Source: Parcubacteria group bacterium (GTDB taxonomy: Bacteria > Patescibacteria > Paceibacteria > SW-4-49-11). From it: DNA of 64,000 bases. The stretch lies in NCBI GenBank assembly GCA_943354045.1, contig CALRBF010000001.1, positions 62,001-126,000 on the forward strand, read 5' to 3'. Below, in pieces: positions 1 to 7,900 of the stretch (position 1 is the first letter of the stretch; the number at the start of each line of letters is the position of its first letter). Made by a program: the position numbers and the translations under genes. The notes under the pieces were generated by a model. The model was not told the origin of the DNA. It did not search any database and saw only the letters and a list, made by a program, of their open reading frames with translations.

Positions 1-761
1 TCTCGATAGGGGGATTTGTCTATAATGGTATGTATTTGATGATATAGCCAACCATTTACTCCTGCTATTACGAGTCGTATATCTGTATCCTTGCTGGCTA
101 ACTTCTCAAAAGATTGTATTAATAATTGTATATTTTTCCTAGGCTCAATAGTTCCTAAATATAATATATAGCGTTCAGGGAGTTGATAGCGTTGTTTTAC
201 TCTTTGTATTGCATCTTGCTGTATGGCTTGGCGAAATAATGGATCAATGCCGGAATAAATAACTTGTACTTTTTCGGGATTGATATCATATATATCTATT
301 AAATCTCTTTTGGTTGACTCGGATACGGCGATAATAGTATTTGCCCTTTTGAGAAGTTTATCTATACCAATATATTGATGCCATAATCGCATTCGACGGG
401 AAAACACTTCAGGCAATATACGAAAGGCAATATCATGTACCGTTAATATCAATTCTGTTTCTGGACTTATTGCGGTAATATTCCAATTGGGCATCCAAAT
501 TTTGTCAGGAACTTTACTAAATAGACTATCTATATAGGGTTGTGAAGCTAATTTTAATGACAAATTCAATACTTTATTGGGGTAGCTAACCCAAGTATCT
601 TTGATCCCTTCTATACCAGGAGATTGTCTTAATCCTGTAGATAAAGTTTCTAAATGTAAATCTGAATATTGACTAAGAGCTTGTGTTATATGCTGTGTAT
701 ATTCTCCGACACCTCCCTTAAAACCATCTCTAATCCCCCGGGCGTCTATCCCAATATTCAT
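1..761 (-). CDS. GT4 family glycosyltransferase (C-terminus outside window)
   Basis: Partial gene: 253 codons are visible from the ATG at 761-759, and the 3' part lies beyond the window edge. The translation starts MNIGIDARGIRDGFKGGVGE, an N-terminal GT-B fold with a glycine-rich acceptor loop, and contains the GT4 linker motif YLGTIEPRKN near residue 210. GT4 enzymes transfer sugars from nucleotide-sugar donors to lipid- or glycan-linked acceptors at the cytoplasmic membrane; the acceptor here is unknown. The start codon overlaps the upstream gene's TGA stop (ATGA), so the two are translationally coupled in a polysaccharide operon with the Wzz-like protein and another GT4. Confidence 0.88.
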   Translation of the reverse strand, partial: MNIGIDARGIRDGFKGGVGEYTQHITQALSQYSDLHLETLSTGLRQSPGIEGIKDTWVSYPNKVLNLSLKLASQPYIDSLFSKVPDKIWMPNWNITAISPETELILTVHDIAFRILPEVFSRRMRLWHQYIGIDKLLKRANTIIAVSESTKRDLIDIYDINPEKVQVIYSGIDPLFRQAIQQDAIQRVKQRYQLPERYILYLGTIEPRKNIQLLIQSFEKLASKDTDIRLVIAGVNGWLYHQIHTIIDKSPYR

Positions 762-1351
762 TTTTTCCAATAATATTCTTTGATCGCAGCTATACTAATA
801 CCTAATGCAAAGGCAAGTACCAATCCTCCTAAACTAAAGAAAATAGGATTATATTCTTTTTGTCTTATCACAGGATCCCCTACTCGAATGCTATAATCTT
901 GTATATCTCTACTTTCTATATATGATTTGATACTAGAATTAATCGCTTCCGTCAAAGTTACTCCCAATGCTGAATCTTTGACACCAAATCGAACTTCTAC
1001 CAAATTAGCTGAGATTTGCTCTGGCGTGAATACTCGGCGAAAATCCTTTACTGATAATTGATCAAGATCAGCTTTATCTGCATTTTTCAATACATCTTCT
1101 ACAAAACTTGGAGTAACAAACCAACTTTCTACACTTTTAGCAAATAACTCTGTTGCCTGTATGGCATAATATCCATCATAGGTATAAAATTTATCCGTAG
1201 GTGCAGCCTTACGCTCAATATCTACCGCAAGAGATACATCATATGATTTTGGCAATAATTTGGTAATAGCAAGTCCACTACTAGCTCCTACAATAGTAAT
1301 AATAGCAAGAAAAAGGGCATATTTTTTGAAAAAGTCTCGATATATATTCAT
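758..1351 (-). CDS. Wzz-like polysaccharide chain-length/export protein
   Basis: 197 residues with a transmembrane segment at about 11-33 and another at about 170-190, and a periplasm-type domain between them. This two-helix hairpin topology is that of Wzz/capsular polysaccharide co-polymerases, which set glycan chain length or aid export. There is no cytoplasmic tyrosine kinase domain. It lies between two GT4 glycosyltransferases on the same strand and shares ATGA with the downstream one, which supports a surface-polysaccharide role. The family call rests on topology and context rather than a diagnostic motif; the proline-rich signature before the second helix is weak. Confidence 0.65.
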   Translation of the reverse strand: MNIYRDFFKKYALFLAIITIVGASSGLAITKLLPKSYDVSLAVDIERKAAPTDKFYTYDGYYAIQATELFAKSVESWFVTPSFVEDVLKNADKADLDQLSVKDFRRVFTPEQISANLVEVRFGVKDSALGVTLTEAINSSIKSYIESRDIQDYSIRVGDPVIRQKEYNPIFFSLGGLVLAFALGISIAAIKEYYWKK

Positions 1352-1374
1352 ATCTCTATATTAATAATTATCTC

Positions 1375-2469
1375 TTACATAATATCATATTGCTCCAAAA
1401 AGGTATAGAATTGATGTTTGAAAGCATCCTTTGAAAACTGCTGAGCATGATTATGAATAGCGGTAGCGTCAAAAGTCATTTTCTCAAATCGATTAACAGC
1501 CTCAGTTACAGATTCTGGAGTCTGTTCATCAAAGAAAACTCCTGTTTCTCCATCCTTTACTGTCTCTAATGCACCACCACGCCCATATGCAATAACGGGT
1601 TTTCCCGCTGCCATTGCCTCAACTGGAACTATACCAAAATCATCTTCTGAAGCAAATATAAAGGCTTTAGCTCCTCTAAATTGTTCTTGAGCCTCCTCAT
1701 CGTTCATACGCCCCAAAAAGACAATATTAGATTTCCCCTTAGCGAGGGCCTTTAATTTGGCCTCATCTGGGCCGGACCCTACAATATGTAAAGGTTTACC
1801 ATTTTTAACAAAGGCTTCAATCACAATATCATAATGTTTATAAGGAAGAAATCTTCCTAACATCAAATAATATTCCCCTTTTTGATTAGGATCAAAATCA
1901 ATTTCAGTATTTACGGGAGGGTATAATACTGTTGACTCGGCTCCATAATATTTTTTGATTCTCCCAGCAACATTATGGGAATTAGCAAGATAATAATCTA
2001 CTCTATCTGAGGAAATTTTATCCCACATACGAATATAATTCATAGCAAATGGGAGAAATGGTTTAATCAGAGGAGAATATTGAAATTCCTTAAAATATCT
2101 ATGATAATCATCCCAAGCATATCGCATAGGAGTATGACAATAACAAATATGTATAGCATCTGGTCTCGTAATAACCCCTTTTGTATAACTATTAGAAGAT
2201 GATATCACCACATCATAAGCACTCAAATCCAAATCTTCCACAGCTAATGGCATTAATATAGGGAAAATTCTATGATGCGTTTTGGCAAAGGGTAAATTTT
2301 GTAAAAAAGAAGTCCTAATTGTCTTATCACTAAAAGCTCCATATAATTGACTAGAATCATATATGAGAGTATAAATAGGAGCCTTCGGGAACATTTCACT
2401 CAAGACTTCCAAAACCCTTTCAGCTCCCCCATATTGCACCATATAATCATGAACCAATGCTACTCGCAT
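1375..2469 (-). CDS. GT4 family glycosyltransferase
   Basis: 364 residues, full length for GT4. The N-terminus MRVALVHDYMVQYGGAERVL carries the GGAE acceptor-side loop. The C-terminal Rossmann domain has a donor-binding region with FASEDDFGIVPVEAMAAG (the E-x7-E signature) near residue 275. It probably adds a sugar, often mannose in relatives, to a lipid-linked or surface glycan. It is the first gene of a three-gene minus-strand polysaccharide group with the Wzz-like gene and the partial GT4 downstream. The ATG is preceded by an AT-rich stretch without a clear Shine-Dalgarno sequence. Substrate not predictable. Confidence 0.9.
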   Translation of the reverse strand: MRVALVHDYMVQYGGAERVLEVLSEMFPKAPIYTLIYDSSQLYGAFSDKTIRTSFLQNLPFAKTHHRIFPILMPLAVEDLDLSAYDVVISSSNSYTKGVITRPDAIHICYCHTPMRYAWDDYHRYFKEFQYSPLIKPFLPFAMNYIRMWDKISSDRVDYYLANSHNVAGRIKKYYGAESTVLYPPVNTEIDFDPNQKGEYYLMLGRFLPYKHYDIVIEAFVKNGKPLHIVGSGPDEAKLKALAKGKSNIVFLGRMNDEEAQEQFRGAKAFIFASEDDFGIVPVEAMAAGKPVIAYGRGGALETVKDGETGVFFDEQTPESVTEAVNRFEKMTFDATAIHNHAQQFSKDAFKHQFYTFLEQYDIM

Positions 2470-2521
2470 AATATATTCCTTAATTTCTATATAGTATGCC
2501 GTTTTTTATGCCTTTCGTCAA

Positions 2522-3268
2522 TCACACTCCAATTAAAGTTCCAATCACAAAAGCAATGCTAGCTGATACACTTCCTACCACTAATGTCTCCCCCAAAGCT
2601 CGAGTTAATCCATAGCCTACTACTTTCCATCTTAATAATCCTAGCAATATCAAAGCAATTAAAACCCCTAAAATAGATATCACAAAGGCTTGTGTAGCAT
2701 TCCAAGCCCCAGATACAAACGGAATAAGAGGAATAAAGCCAAAGAATAAGAATGCAAAGATAGTAGTAAGAGCAGAAAAAATTGGATTCGTGTCACCAGG
2801 ATTTGGAATATCATGATATTCTTGCATTACCCATTCAATACCAAATTCTGGATTTTTATGGAATAAGGCTACAATTTCATGAGAATCTTTTGTAGTAAAT
2901 CCCTTTTCCTCTAATTTTTTTTGCATACGCTTTCCAAAAGAATCAGTATTAGATTCTAAATGCTTTAATTCTTTCTCATAAGTTGTATGATACAAATCTT
3001 CTTGTGACTTCAGTGACATATAGTCCCCCAGTCCCATAGACATAGCATCAGAGAATAAGTTGGCTAGACCAAATAATACCACAGTCCCAAGAGTAAGCCC
3101 TACAATATTAGACCCAGATACATTAGCACCCGTAAACCCTGCTACTACCGCAAAAGTAGTCACAATCCCATCACTACCCCCATATACAATTTCTCGTAAA
3201 TAATGTTCCGTAATATATCCTCTTGCTTTTTGTCGAGATTTTTTCCAACGTTTCCAAATTCCACCCAT
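2522..3268 (-). CDS. VIT1/CCC1 family transporter
   Basis: 248-residue membrane protein. The first helix contains GGSDGIVTTFAVVAGFTG (about 30-47), the hallmark of the VIT1/CCC1 vacuolar iron transporter family. A second conserved helix carries SDAMSMGLGDYMSLKSQ, followed by a charged cytoplasmic segment (about 90-150) like the metal-binding domain of VIT1, and three C-terminal helices. Family members move Fe2+ or Mn2+ out of the cytoplasm, usually by H+ antiport. It ends in TGA, which supports standard stop usage. It stands alone between the polysaccharide genes and tRNA-Ser(UGA). Confidence 0.9.
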   Translation of the reverse strand: MGGIWKRWKKSRQKARGYITEHYLREIVYGGSDGIVTTFAVVAGFTGANVSGSNIVGLTLGTVVLFGLANLFSDAMSMGLGDYMSLKSQEDLYHTTYEKELKHLESNTDSFGKRMQKKLEEKGFTTKDSHEIVALFHKNPEFGIEWVMQEYHDIPNPGDTNPIFSALTTIFAFLFFGFIPLIPFVSGAWNATQAFVISILGVLIALILLGLLRWKVVGYGLTRALGETLVVGSVSASIAFVIGTLIGV

Positions 3269-3312
3269 ATTTTTATATTATAGCTTTATTTTAGTATAAC
3301 ATATAAGTTATA

Positions 3313-3341
3313 TATACAAAATACTAAATATATGCTATAAT
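3313..3341 (+). promoter_or_regulatory. Promoter of tRNA-Ser(UGA)
   Basis: TATACA at 3313-3318, 17-bp spacer, then TATAAT at 3336-3341 preceded by TGC (extended -10). The tRNA 5' end follows 11 bp later. Confidence 0.7.
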
Positions 3342-3352
3342 ATATCTCATTA

Positions 3353-3439
3353 GGAAGTGTGGCTGAGCGGTTGAAGGCGGCAGTCTTGAAAACTGTTGTA
3401 GGTTTACCCCTACCAGAGGTTCGAATCCTCTCACTTCCG
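3353..3439 (+). tRNA. tRNA-Ser (anticodon TGA)
   Basis: The acceptor GGAAGTG/CACTTCC closes a cloverleaf with G discriminator. The anticodon loop is CTTGAAA with anticodon TGA, reading UCN Ser codons. A long variable arm, typical of tRNA-Ser, is present, and the T arm is AGAGG-TTCGAAT-CCTCT. CCA is not encoded. Its last 18 bases (from C3422) plus 5 following bases recur exactly at 3628-3650, at the end of the structured element downstream. Confidence 0.96.
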
Positions 3440-3444
3440 CATAT
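3422..3444 (+). repeat. 23-bp direct repeat, tRNA copy (left)
   Basis: 3' end of tRNA-Ser(UGA) plus 5 bp, identical to 3628-3650. The two copies are offset by 206 bp and bracket the AU-rich hairpin and the body of element A. The arrangement resembles attL/attR of a tRNA-targeting element. Confidence 0.85.
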
Positions 3445-3482
3445 ATTTTTATCTTTTGGTATTTATGCCAAGAGATAAAAAT
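3445..3482 (+). terminator. AU-rich hairpin between tRNA-Ser and the structured element
   Basis: Inverted repeat 3445-3459 / 3468-3482 (15 bp, one G-U) with an 8-nt centre, immediately after tRNA-Ser(UGA). It could terminate the tRNA transcript or be a processing structure. It lacks a clean U tract separate from the stem. A 16-bp palindrome sits in the same position after tRNA-Ser(GCT). Confidence 0.5.
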
Positions 3483-3492
3483 AATATTTGAA

Positions 3493-3643
3493 GAAGTGAC
3501 AGAGAGCAATAGTATTGCTCTCGTGAGGATGAGAAGGTCGGAGCCCAGTGTGAGTTTGTGTGAAGCACAAGGCGAACACGGCGAGACGGGGTCGCGGAAA
3601 TTTACCGTCAAGTAAATTATCTGTGACCGAATCCTCTCACTTC
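3493..3643 (+). ncRNA. Candidate structured RNA element, copy A (tRNA-Ser-linked)
   Basis: Predicted fold: P1 GAAGTGA 3493-3499 with TCACTTC 3637-3643; P2 hairpin 3502-3510/3514-3522; P3 GAGGAT 3525-3530 with ATCCTC 3631-3636; P4 GGTC 3536-3539 with GACC 3625-3628; inner hairpins TTGTG/CACAA (3556-3560/3566-3570) and AATTTAC/GTAAATT (3599-3605/3612-3618). The 98-nt core 3537-3634 matches copy B (27336-27433, minus) at 87 positions with no gap, and the changes preserve pairs. The 3' end copies the neighbouring tRNA-Ser 3' end. No Rfam family was recognised. It is not convincingly protein-coding: the long reading frame across it on the other strand is interrupted by tRNA structure and changes between copies. 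Confidence 0.6.
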
Positions 3644-3650
3644 CGCATAT
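3628..3650 (+). repeat. 23-bp direct repeat, element copy (right)
   Basis: Exact copy of 3422-3444. Here the T-arm/acceptor sequence pairs with element-specific 5' strands (3493-3499 and 3525-3530) rather than with a tRNA body. Confidence 0.85.
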
Positions 3651-3693
3651 TGTTGTATCTATCGGTATTTATTTATAGTTAAAATACATACAC

Positions 3694-3722
3694 TTGTATG
3701 TCATATATAAAATGAGTATAAT
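3694..3722 (+). promoter_or_regulatory. Promoter of the kinase-like gene
   Basis: TTGTAT at 3694-3699, 17-bp spacer, TATAAT at 3717-3722. It implies a leader of about 110 nt before ATG 3839. The leader contains a GCTGAAA/TTTCAGC hairpin (about 3776-3802) and an AGGAG 13 nt before the start codon. Confidence 0.6.
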
Positions 3723-3838
3723 AGAAAAGTAGATAACTTAATAAATTTACTCCGGTCTTATATATCCTGGTATTTGCTGAAATATATGTTTTCCCTTTCA
3801 GCCATACCTTAAAATTTTTTAGGAGATATTACTATACT

Positions 3839-4417
3839 ATGAATCAATACAAAAAAAGTAAAATAGGTAAACTACTTTCCTTTGGTAGTGAACATATTGT
3901 GTATTCTTATGATATTGATAAAGTACTTAAGTTTTCTCTTATTCACTTTTTTTACGGTCACAAAAAAGGTATTGAATGGTCACAAAAAGAGCTTGAAATA
4001 AGTAAAAAGTATTTCGGTGACTTTATTCTAAATACTGAAATTGTCATTTCAGAAAATAAGCACTATTTTGCACAACTTCAACCAAAAATTATCGAACATC
4101 ATTTGACTGCAAAAGATCTCGATAATAAAATTTTATATCAGCAATTTCTAAAAATTATTGATGGCTATCACCAGATGTGTAAAGATAGACAACCCGAGAT
4201 TGATTTAATAGGTCAAAAAGGTATTTTTAAAAAATGTATGAGTAATATATTTGTTTTGAATAATAATCAGCTAGTCATCATGGATGCGACATTATTTAAC
4301 ACTAAATGCCCTATTATTCTTAAACCTATAATTGCTTGTCTTCGCTACCTAGTCTTGCCAATACAAAATCGCAGAATAAATCAATTCCTGACTCAAAAAG
4401 GCAATAAAATAAACTAA
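3839..4417 (+). CDS. Kinase-like fold protein (APH/YrbL-like)
   Basis: 192 residues. The N-terminus has a degenerate glycine loop, LLSFGSEHIVYSYD (about 13-26), followed by VLKFS with the candidate ATP-binding lysine. The C-terminal half has SNIFVLNNNQLVIMDATLF (about 137-155), which resembles the N...D catalytic-loop and metal-binding segments of aminoglycoside phosphotransferase/YrbL-type kinases with a non-canonical DFG (DAT). No classic HxD precedes it, so activity is uncertain. It probably phosphorylates a small molecule or lipid/sugar, or is a pseudokinase. The HD-domain gene follows 17 bp downstream, so the two may be co-transcribed. Confidence 0.55.
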   Translation: MNQYKKSKIGKLLSFGSEHIVYSYDIDKVLKFSLIHFFYGHKKGIEWSQKELEISKKYFGDFILNTEIVISENKHYFAQLQPKIIEHHLTAKDLDNKILYQQFLKIIDGYHQMCKDRQPEIDLIGQKGIFKKCMSNIFVLNNNQLVIMDATLFNTKCPIILKPIIACLRYLVLPIQNRRINQFLTQKGNKIN

Positions 4418-4434
4418 AGAAAACCATATATATC

Positions 4435-5019
4435 ATGCTGACCCCATATTACACTCTCGAGGAAATGCTAGAAATGATTGATAATCCTAATCGTTCTGCT
4501 TGTATTACAATATTCCAAGATAATGAAAAGCTTTTTAAAACTGCACAAGGAGGTAGTCATAATCATCATACTTGGCTAGGGGGATATTATGATCATGTTC
4601 AGGAAGTTATGAATATTGCGATAGTACTGTATAATACATTAAATTCTCTACGCCCATTACCCTTTTCATTATCTGATGTGCTATTAGTTCTCTATTTACA
4701 TGATATAGAGAAGCCTTGGAGATATGATTTAGGAGATGATGGAAAATTAGATAATAAACCTCATATGGATACTCCAGAAAAACAACTTATATTTCGAGAA
4801 AAGAAGCTCAAAGAATATGGCATACTATTAACAGAGGAACAGAAGAATGGCCTCAGATATGTAGAGGGTGAAGGTAAAGATTATTCTGGAAAACATCGTG
4901 CTATGGAACCTCTTGCCGCACTGGCTCATACATGTGATGTAACGAGTGCAAGAGTTTATTTTGATTACCCTCTAGCGGATAATGATTCTTGGGAAGGGGC
5001 TAAGAGAATACGTAAATAA
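4435..5019 (+). CDS. HD-domain phosphohydrolase-like protein
   Basis: 194 residues. HNHHTWLGGYYDHVQEV (about 42-58) supplies the first metal-binding histidines and LYLHDIEKPW (about 86-95) the HD pair; a later LAALAHTCDVTSAR gives the distal H/D. These are the ordered signatures of the HD superfamily, metal-dependent phosphohydrolases often acting on nucleotides. The substrate cannot be told. It lies 17 bp downstream of the kinase-like gene. The RBS is not evident. Confidence 0.7.
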   Translation: MLTPYYTLEEMLEMIDNPNRSACITIFQDNEKLFKTAQGGSHNHHTWLGGYYDHVQEVMNIAIVLYNTLNSLRPLPFSLSDVLLVLYLHDIEKPWRYDLGDDGKLDNKPHMDTPEKQLIFREKKLKEYGILLTEEQKNGLRYVEGEGKDYSGKHRAMEPLAALAHTCDVTSARVYFDYPLADNDSWEGAKRIRK

Positions 5020-5048
5020 TATAGGTAATTATGTTATAATACCTATAT
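5020..5048 (+). promoter_or_regulatory. Leaderless promoter with flanking inverted repeat
   Basis: TATAAT at 5035-5040 lies 8 bp before the ATG at 5049, so transcription would start at or next to the start codon. The box sits between inverted repeats ATAGGTA (about 5020-5026) and TACCTAT (5040-5046), a possible operator or a terminator of the upstream gene. Confidence 0.6.
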
Positions 5049-6260
5049 ATGAAAAAATCTCTTAATCTCATTATTATATCTCATGCTTATGTGTATTCTG
5101 CCTATAGAGCCAAAATTGAGGCTTTATCAGAATATCATAATCTTAATATTACTCTCATAACCCCAGAATTTGGATTAGAAGGTGGTGGTCAAAAAGTATA
5201 TGCAGAGCAATATGAGGGGAAAGATTATCGCCATATTATATTATCGGGATATTTTACCGGTAAATTAAACTTTTTTGTATTCAAAAACCTCAAATCAACT
5301 CTACAATCCCTCAATCCAGATATTATTCTCTTGGAGGAGGAATATTGGACTCAAATTGCCGCTCAAGTGACATATATTACAAAAAAATTCTTCCCTCACA
5401 CCAAATTAATATTACTTTCTTGTGAAAATATGTGTCATATTTGGGAAAAAGAGGCAGAAACTCTCTATCAAAAATTTCGCTATGCCTCATTTCATTTTAT
5501 TGAGAAATATGTTATTTCAAAACTAGATGGACTTATATTTCAACTTCCTGGTGTATGGCAAGATTTTGAAAATCGCATTGATGAACTAGGCTTCAAAGGA
5601 AAACGAGGTATACTCCCTCAACTGGGAGTGGACTATAATCGATTTGCAACAATTTCACCTAAATTACCAGAGATAAGAGCAGAATTAGGGCTCAATGATA
5701 ATACCTTCATATATGGCTATATTGGCAGAATTACTCCAGAAAAAGGTATTGAGGATATGATTCATGCCTTTGAGAATTGGGATAAAGATAATACTAAACT
5801 TATTATTATTGGGAATGGAGATGCGGAATATGTAAACCAAATCAAACAACTGGTACGGACATTAAAACTTGATGATATTGTCATATTCAAAAATGCTATC
5901 CCTTTTGAGGATATTCCTGCTTATTTTCAATTATTCAATATTTCTATCTTACTCTCACATACCACTCCAATTTGGAAAGAGCAATTTGGACGCGTTTTGG
6001 TAGAGTCTATGGCAGCTGGCACTCCTGTTATTGGTTCTAATAGTGGGGCTATTCCCTTAGTTATTGGGGACACTGGCTATATTGTGGCTGAAAAAGATAT
6101 TTTTTCTATTCGAGAAGCTCTCAATGATGCATATATTAATAAATCTAAATATATAAAATTATCTAAATTAGCTCAAAATAGAGCAAACACAGAGTTTTCA
6201 TATACAGCTATTGCCAAGAAAACTTATGATTTTATTCAAGAGATAAAAAAGTCAAGCTAA
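5049..6260 (+). CDS. GT4 family glycosyltransferase
   Basis: 403 residues. The GT-B fold C-terminal domain has GYIGRITPEKGIEDMIHAF (near 225) and the donor-site E-x7-E region FGRVLVESMAAGTPVIGS (near 315). The N-terminal domain is divergent. It is probably involved in cell-surface glycan synthesis. It appears leaderless, with TATAAT just before the ATG. Its stop overlaps the convergent GDYXXLXY-like gene by 4 bp. No polysaccharide operon partners are adjacent on this strand. Confidence 0.88.
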   Translation: MKKSLNLIIISHAYVYSAYRAKIEALSEYHNLNITLITPEFGLEGGGQKVYAEQYEGKDYRHIILSGYFTGKLNFFVFKNLKSTLQSLNPDIILLEEEYWTQIAAQVTYITKKFFPHTKLILLSCENMCHIWEKEAETLYQKFRYASFHFIEKYVISKLDGLIFQLPGVWQDFENRIDELGFKGKRGILPQLGVDYNRFATISPKLPEIRAELGLNDNTFIYGYIGRITPEKGIEDMIHAFENWDKDNTKLIIIGNGDAEYVNQIKQLVRTLKLDDIVIFKNAIPFEDIPAYFQLFNISILLSHTTPIWKEQFGRVLVESMAAGTPVIGSNSGAIPLVIGDTGYIVAEKDIFSIREALNDAYINKSKYIKLSKLAQNRANTEFSYTAIAKKTYDFIQEIKKSS

Positions 6261-6805
6261 TTAGCCCGATAAATAACTTTATTATCTTGATAGATTTCTA
6301 ATAATTTAGGCTCTCCACTTGAATTTAACTCTACTTTAGCTACCGCTCCAACTAAGGATATAGGCTCAAAATTTAAATCTTCTATCCCATATTGTATATT
6401 ATAAGTTGTGATTTCACCGGACTCTGGCTTCCCTTTTTTAATACTAATTACCTTCCCCTTTATGATTGGGTCTTTACCATCTCCAAGATACTCTTTATCT
6501 ACTTGTCTTACTCCACTTACCTTCCCCCTATATTGATCTAATATAATATATACAATATCATCTACATCTACATTTATATTATTTATATTTGCCTTATACT
6601 CTTCTAACATATAACCATATCCAAATACAGATTCTTGAATAGTATTAATATCAAAATATAATGTATCTTTTTGATATTCGGTATTAATAGTTGGCAGATA
6701 AACTATTGAGTTAATATCCCTCTTTTGAGTATAGAAATAAGCAAAAAGACCTAAGATAATAATCAGTTGTAGGATAAATACTATAATCAAATTTTTAGTT
6801 TTCAT
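6257..6805 (-). CDS. GDYXXLXY-like membrane-anchored protein
   Basis: 182 residues with one N-terminal transmembrane segment (about 6-24) and an extracytoplasmic domain. GDYXXLXY-domain proteins usually follow DUF2157/DUF4401 membrane proteins. Here the gene directly follows a polytopic protein and a DUF2157 gene, which is the main reason for the call. The segment YILDQYRGKVSGVRQVDKEY and the repeated GKVISIKKGKP pattern fit weakly. Function unknown. It is the last gene of the operon and starts 2 bp after the upstream stop. Confidence 0.5.
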   Translation of the reverse strand: MKTKNLIIVFILQLIIILGLFAYFYTQKRDINSIVYLPTINTEYQKDTLYFDINTIQESVFGYGYMLEEYKANINNINVDVDDIVYIILDQYRGKVSGVRQVDKEYLGDGKDPIIKGKVISIKKGKPESGEITTYNIQYGIEDLNFEPISLVGAVAKVELNSSGEPKLLEIYQDNKVIYRAN

Positions 6806-6806
6806 A

Positions 6807-7895
6807 CTAATTATCTATACTAGCTAATATATTTCGTCTTACTCTCTCCAAAACCCAACCTGTAATCAAAAATATTAATCCTAAACTCAAGAAAAATAAA
6901 CTCCTATCTAACTCTGTTCTCTCAACCCAATCAAAATACCTGACTAATACGAATATAAATAAGGCTAAAATACTCAAATTTAATCTCCAAATTTCTTTTA
7001 ATTTATAAGCACTAAATAAAAGCCATAATACCCCTATGAGGAAAATACTATTGAATGATATAATATGTGGTAATATTTCTCTATTTTTATTAGCTAAAAT
7101 AGTAGTATCATACATATATGTTTGATTGGATTCGTATAGTGATGCGACTTTTGGTAAAAATATTACAAACAAAGAACCAGCAAGCCCAATCAAAATCCCA
7201 ATACCCTGATACAAATCAGATTTGATTTTTTTCCAAGCACTTATACTACTTACACCAAATATTGCTATTGCCCCCAGCAATATACTAAGCGTTTTAGGAT
7301 TATTCCAAATAGCAGTAGTAGTATTATTAGTAATAGTCGCCCAAATATCCCTAGAGCTAAATGCTCCCAACACAAAACTGAGAATGCCTAATCCCAAGAC
7401 ACCAATCAAAGTAAGTACGGTATAATAGCGTTTATTACGAGATTGGTCAAAGAAAGTAAATGCTATAGTATAAAGACTTGTTGATAATAAAAAAGTAGCA
7501 ATAAAAGATATGTTTGTATCTACTCCATTTTGAAAAGCAACCTGATAACTTCCAATAATAATACCTAATAAGAATTCTATTATTCCAACAGCAAATACAG
7601 CAGGACTATGTTTACGGTGTCCTAAAATAGCTGTTATAACACCTCCTATACTAACAAAATAATACCAGCCAATAGGAAGACTTAATACTTGACTCATTGC
7701 ATAAATACCTGCAAGGCCTAATATAAGAGATATACTCAAAAGTAATTGTCTTAATAAATCATCCCATGAAACAGCAATAAAAAATGTAGCCTCGGCAAAT
7801 GATCTTTGTAGACTAATTAAGCGAACTAATATAATAATACCCCCTATAATAAGTATGAATATAATAAATGGGATAAGTATACTAAATATTTCCAT
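6807..7895 (-). CDS. Polytopic membrane protein, DUF4401-like
   Basis: 362 residues with about 11-12 hydrophobic helices spread over the whole length and short loops. The order DUF2157 - this gene - GDYXXLXY-like matches the conserved DUF2157/DUF4401 membrane module found in many bacteria, whose function is unknown. It starts 5 bp after the DUF2157 stop. No catalytic motif seen. Confidence 0.55.
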   Translation of the reverse strand: MEIFSILIPFIIFILIIGGIIILVRLISLQRSFAEATFFIAVSWDDLLRQLLLSISLILGLAGIYAMSQVLSLPIGWYYFVSIGGVITAILGHRKHSPAVFAVGIIEFLLGIIIGSYQVAFQNGVDTNISFIATFLLSTSLYTIAFTFFDQSRNKRYYTVLTLIGVLGLGILSFVLGAFSSRDIWATITNNTTTAIWNNPKTLSILLGAIAIFGVSSISAWKKIKSDLYQGIGILIGLAGSLFVIFLPKVASLYESNQTYMYDTTILANKNREILPHIISFNSIFLIGVLWLLFSAYKLKEIWRLNLSILALFIFVLVRYFDWVERTELDRSLFFLSLGLIFLITGWVLERVRRNILASIDN

Positions 7896-7900
7896 AGTAT

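Noticed and set aside
3324..3611. 95-residue ORF on the minus strand across tRNA-Ser and element A
   Set aside because: It is a reverse translation of the tRNA gene and the structured element; the similar frame at copy B is shared only because the RNA core is shared, and the ends differ.
3493..3643. Group I or group II intron, tmRNA, or RNase P RNA
   Set aside because: No intron core, tag-peptide frame or RNase P conserved sequence seen, and the adjacent tRNAs are intact rather than interrupted.
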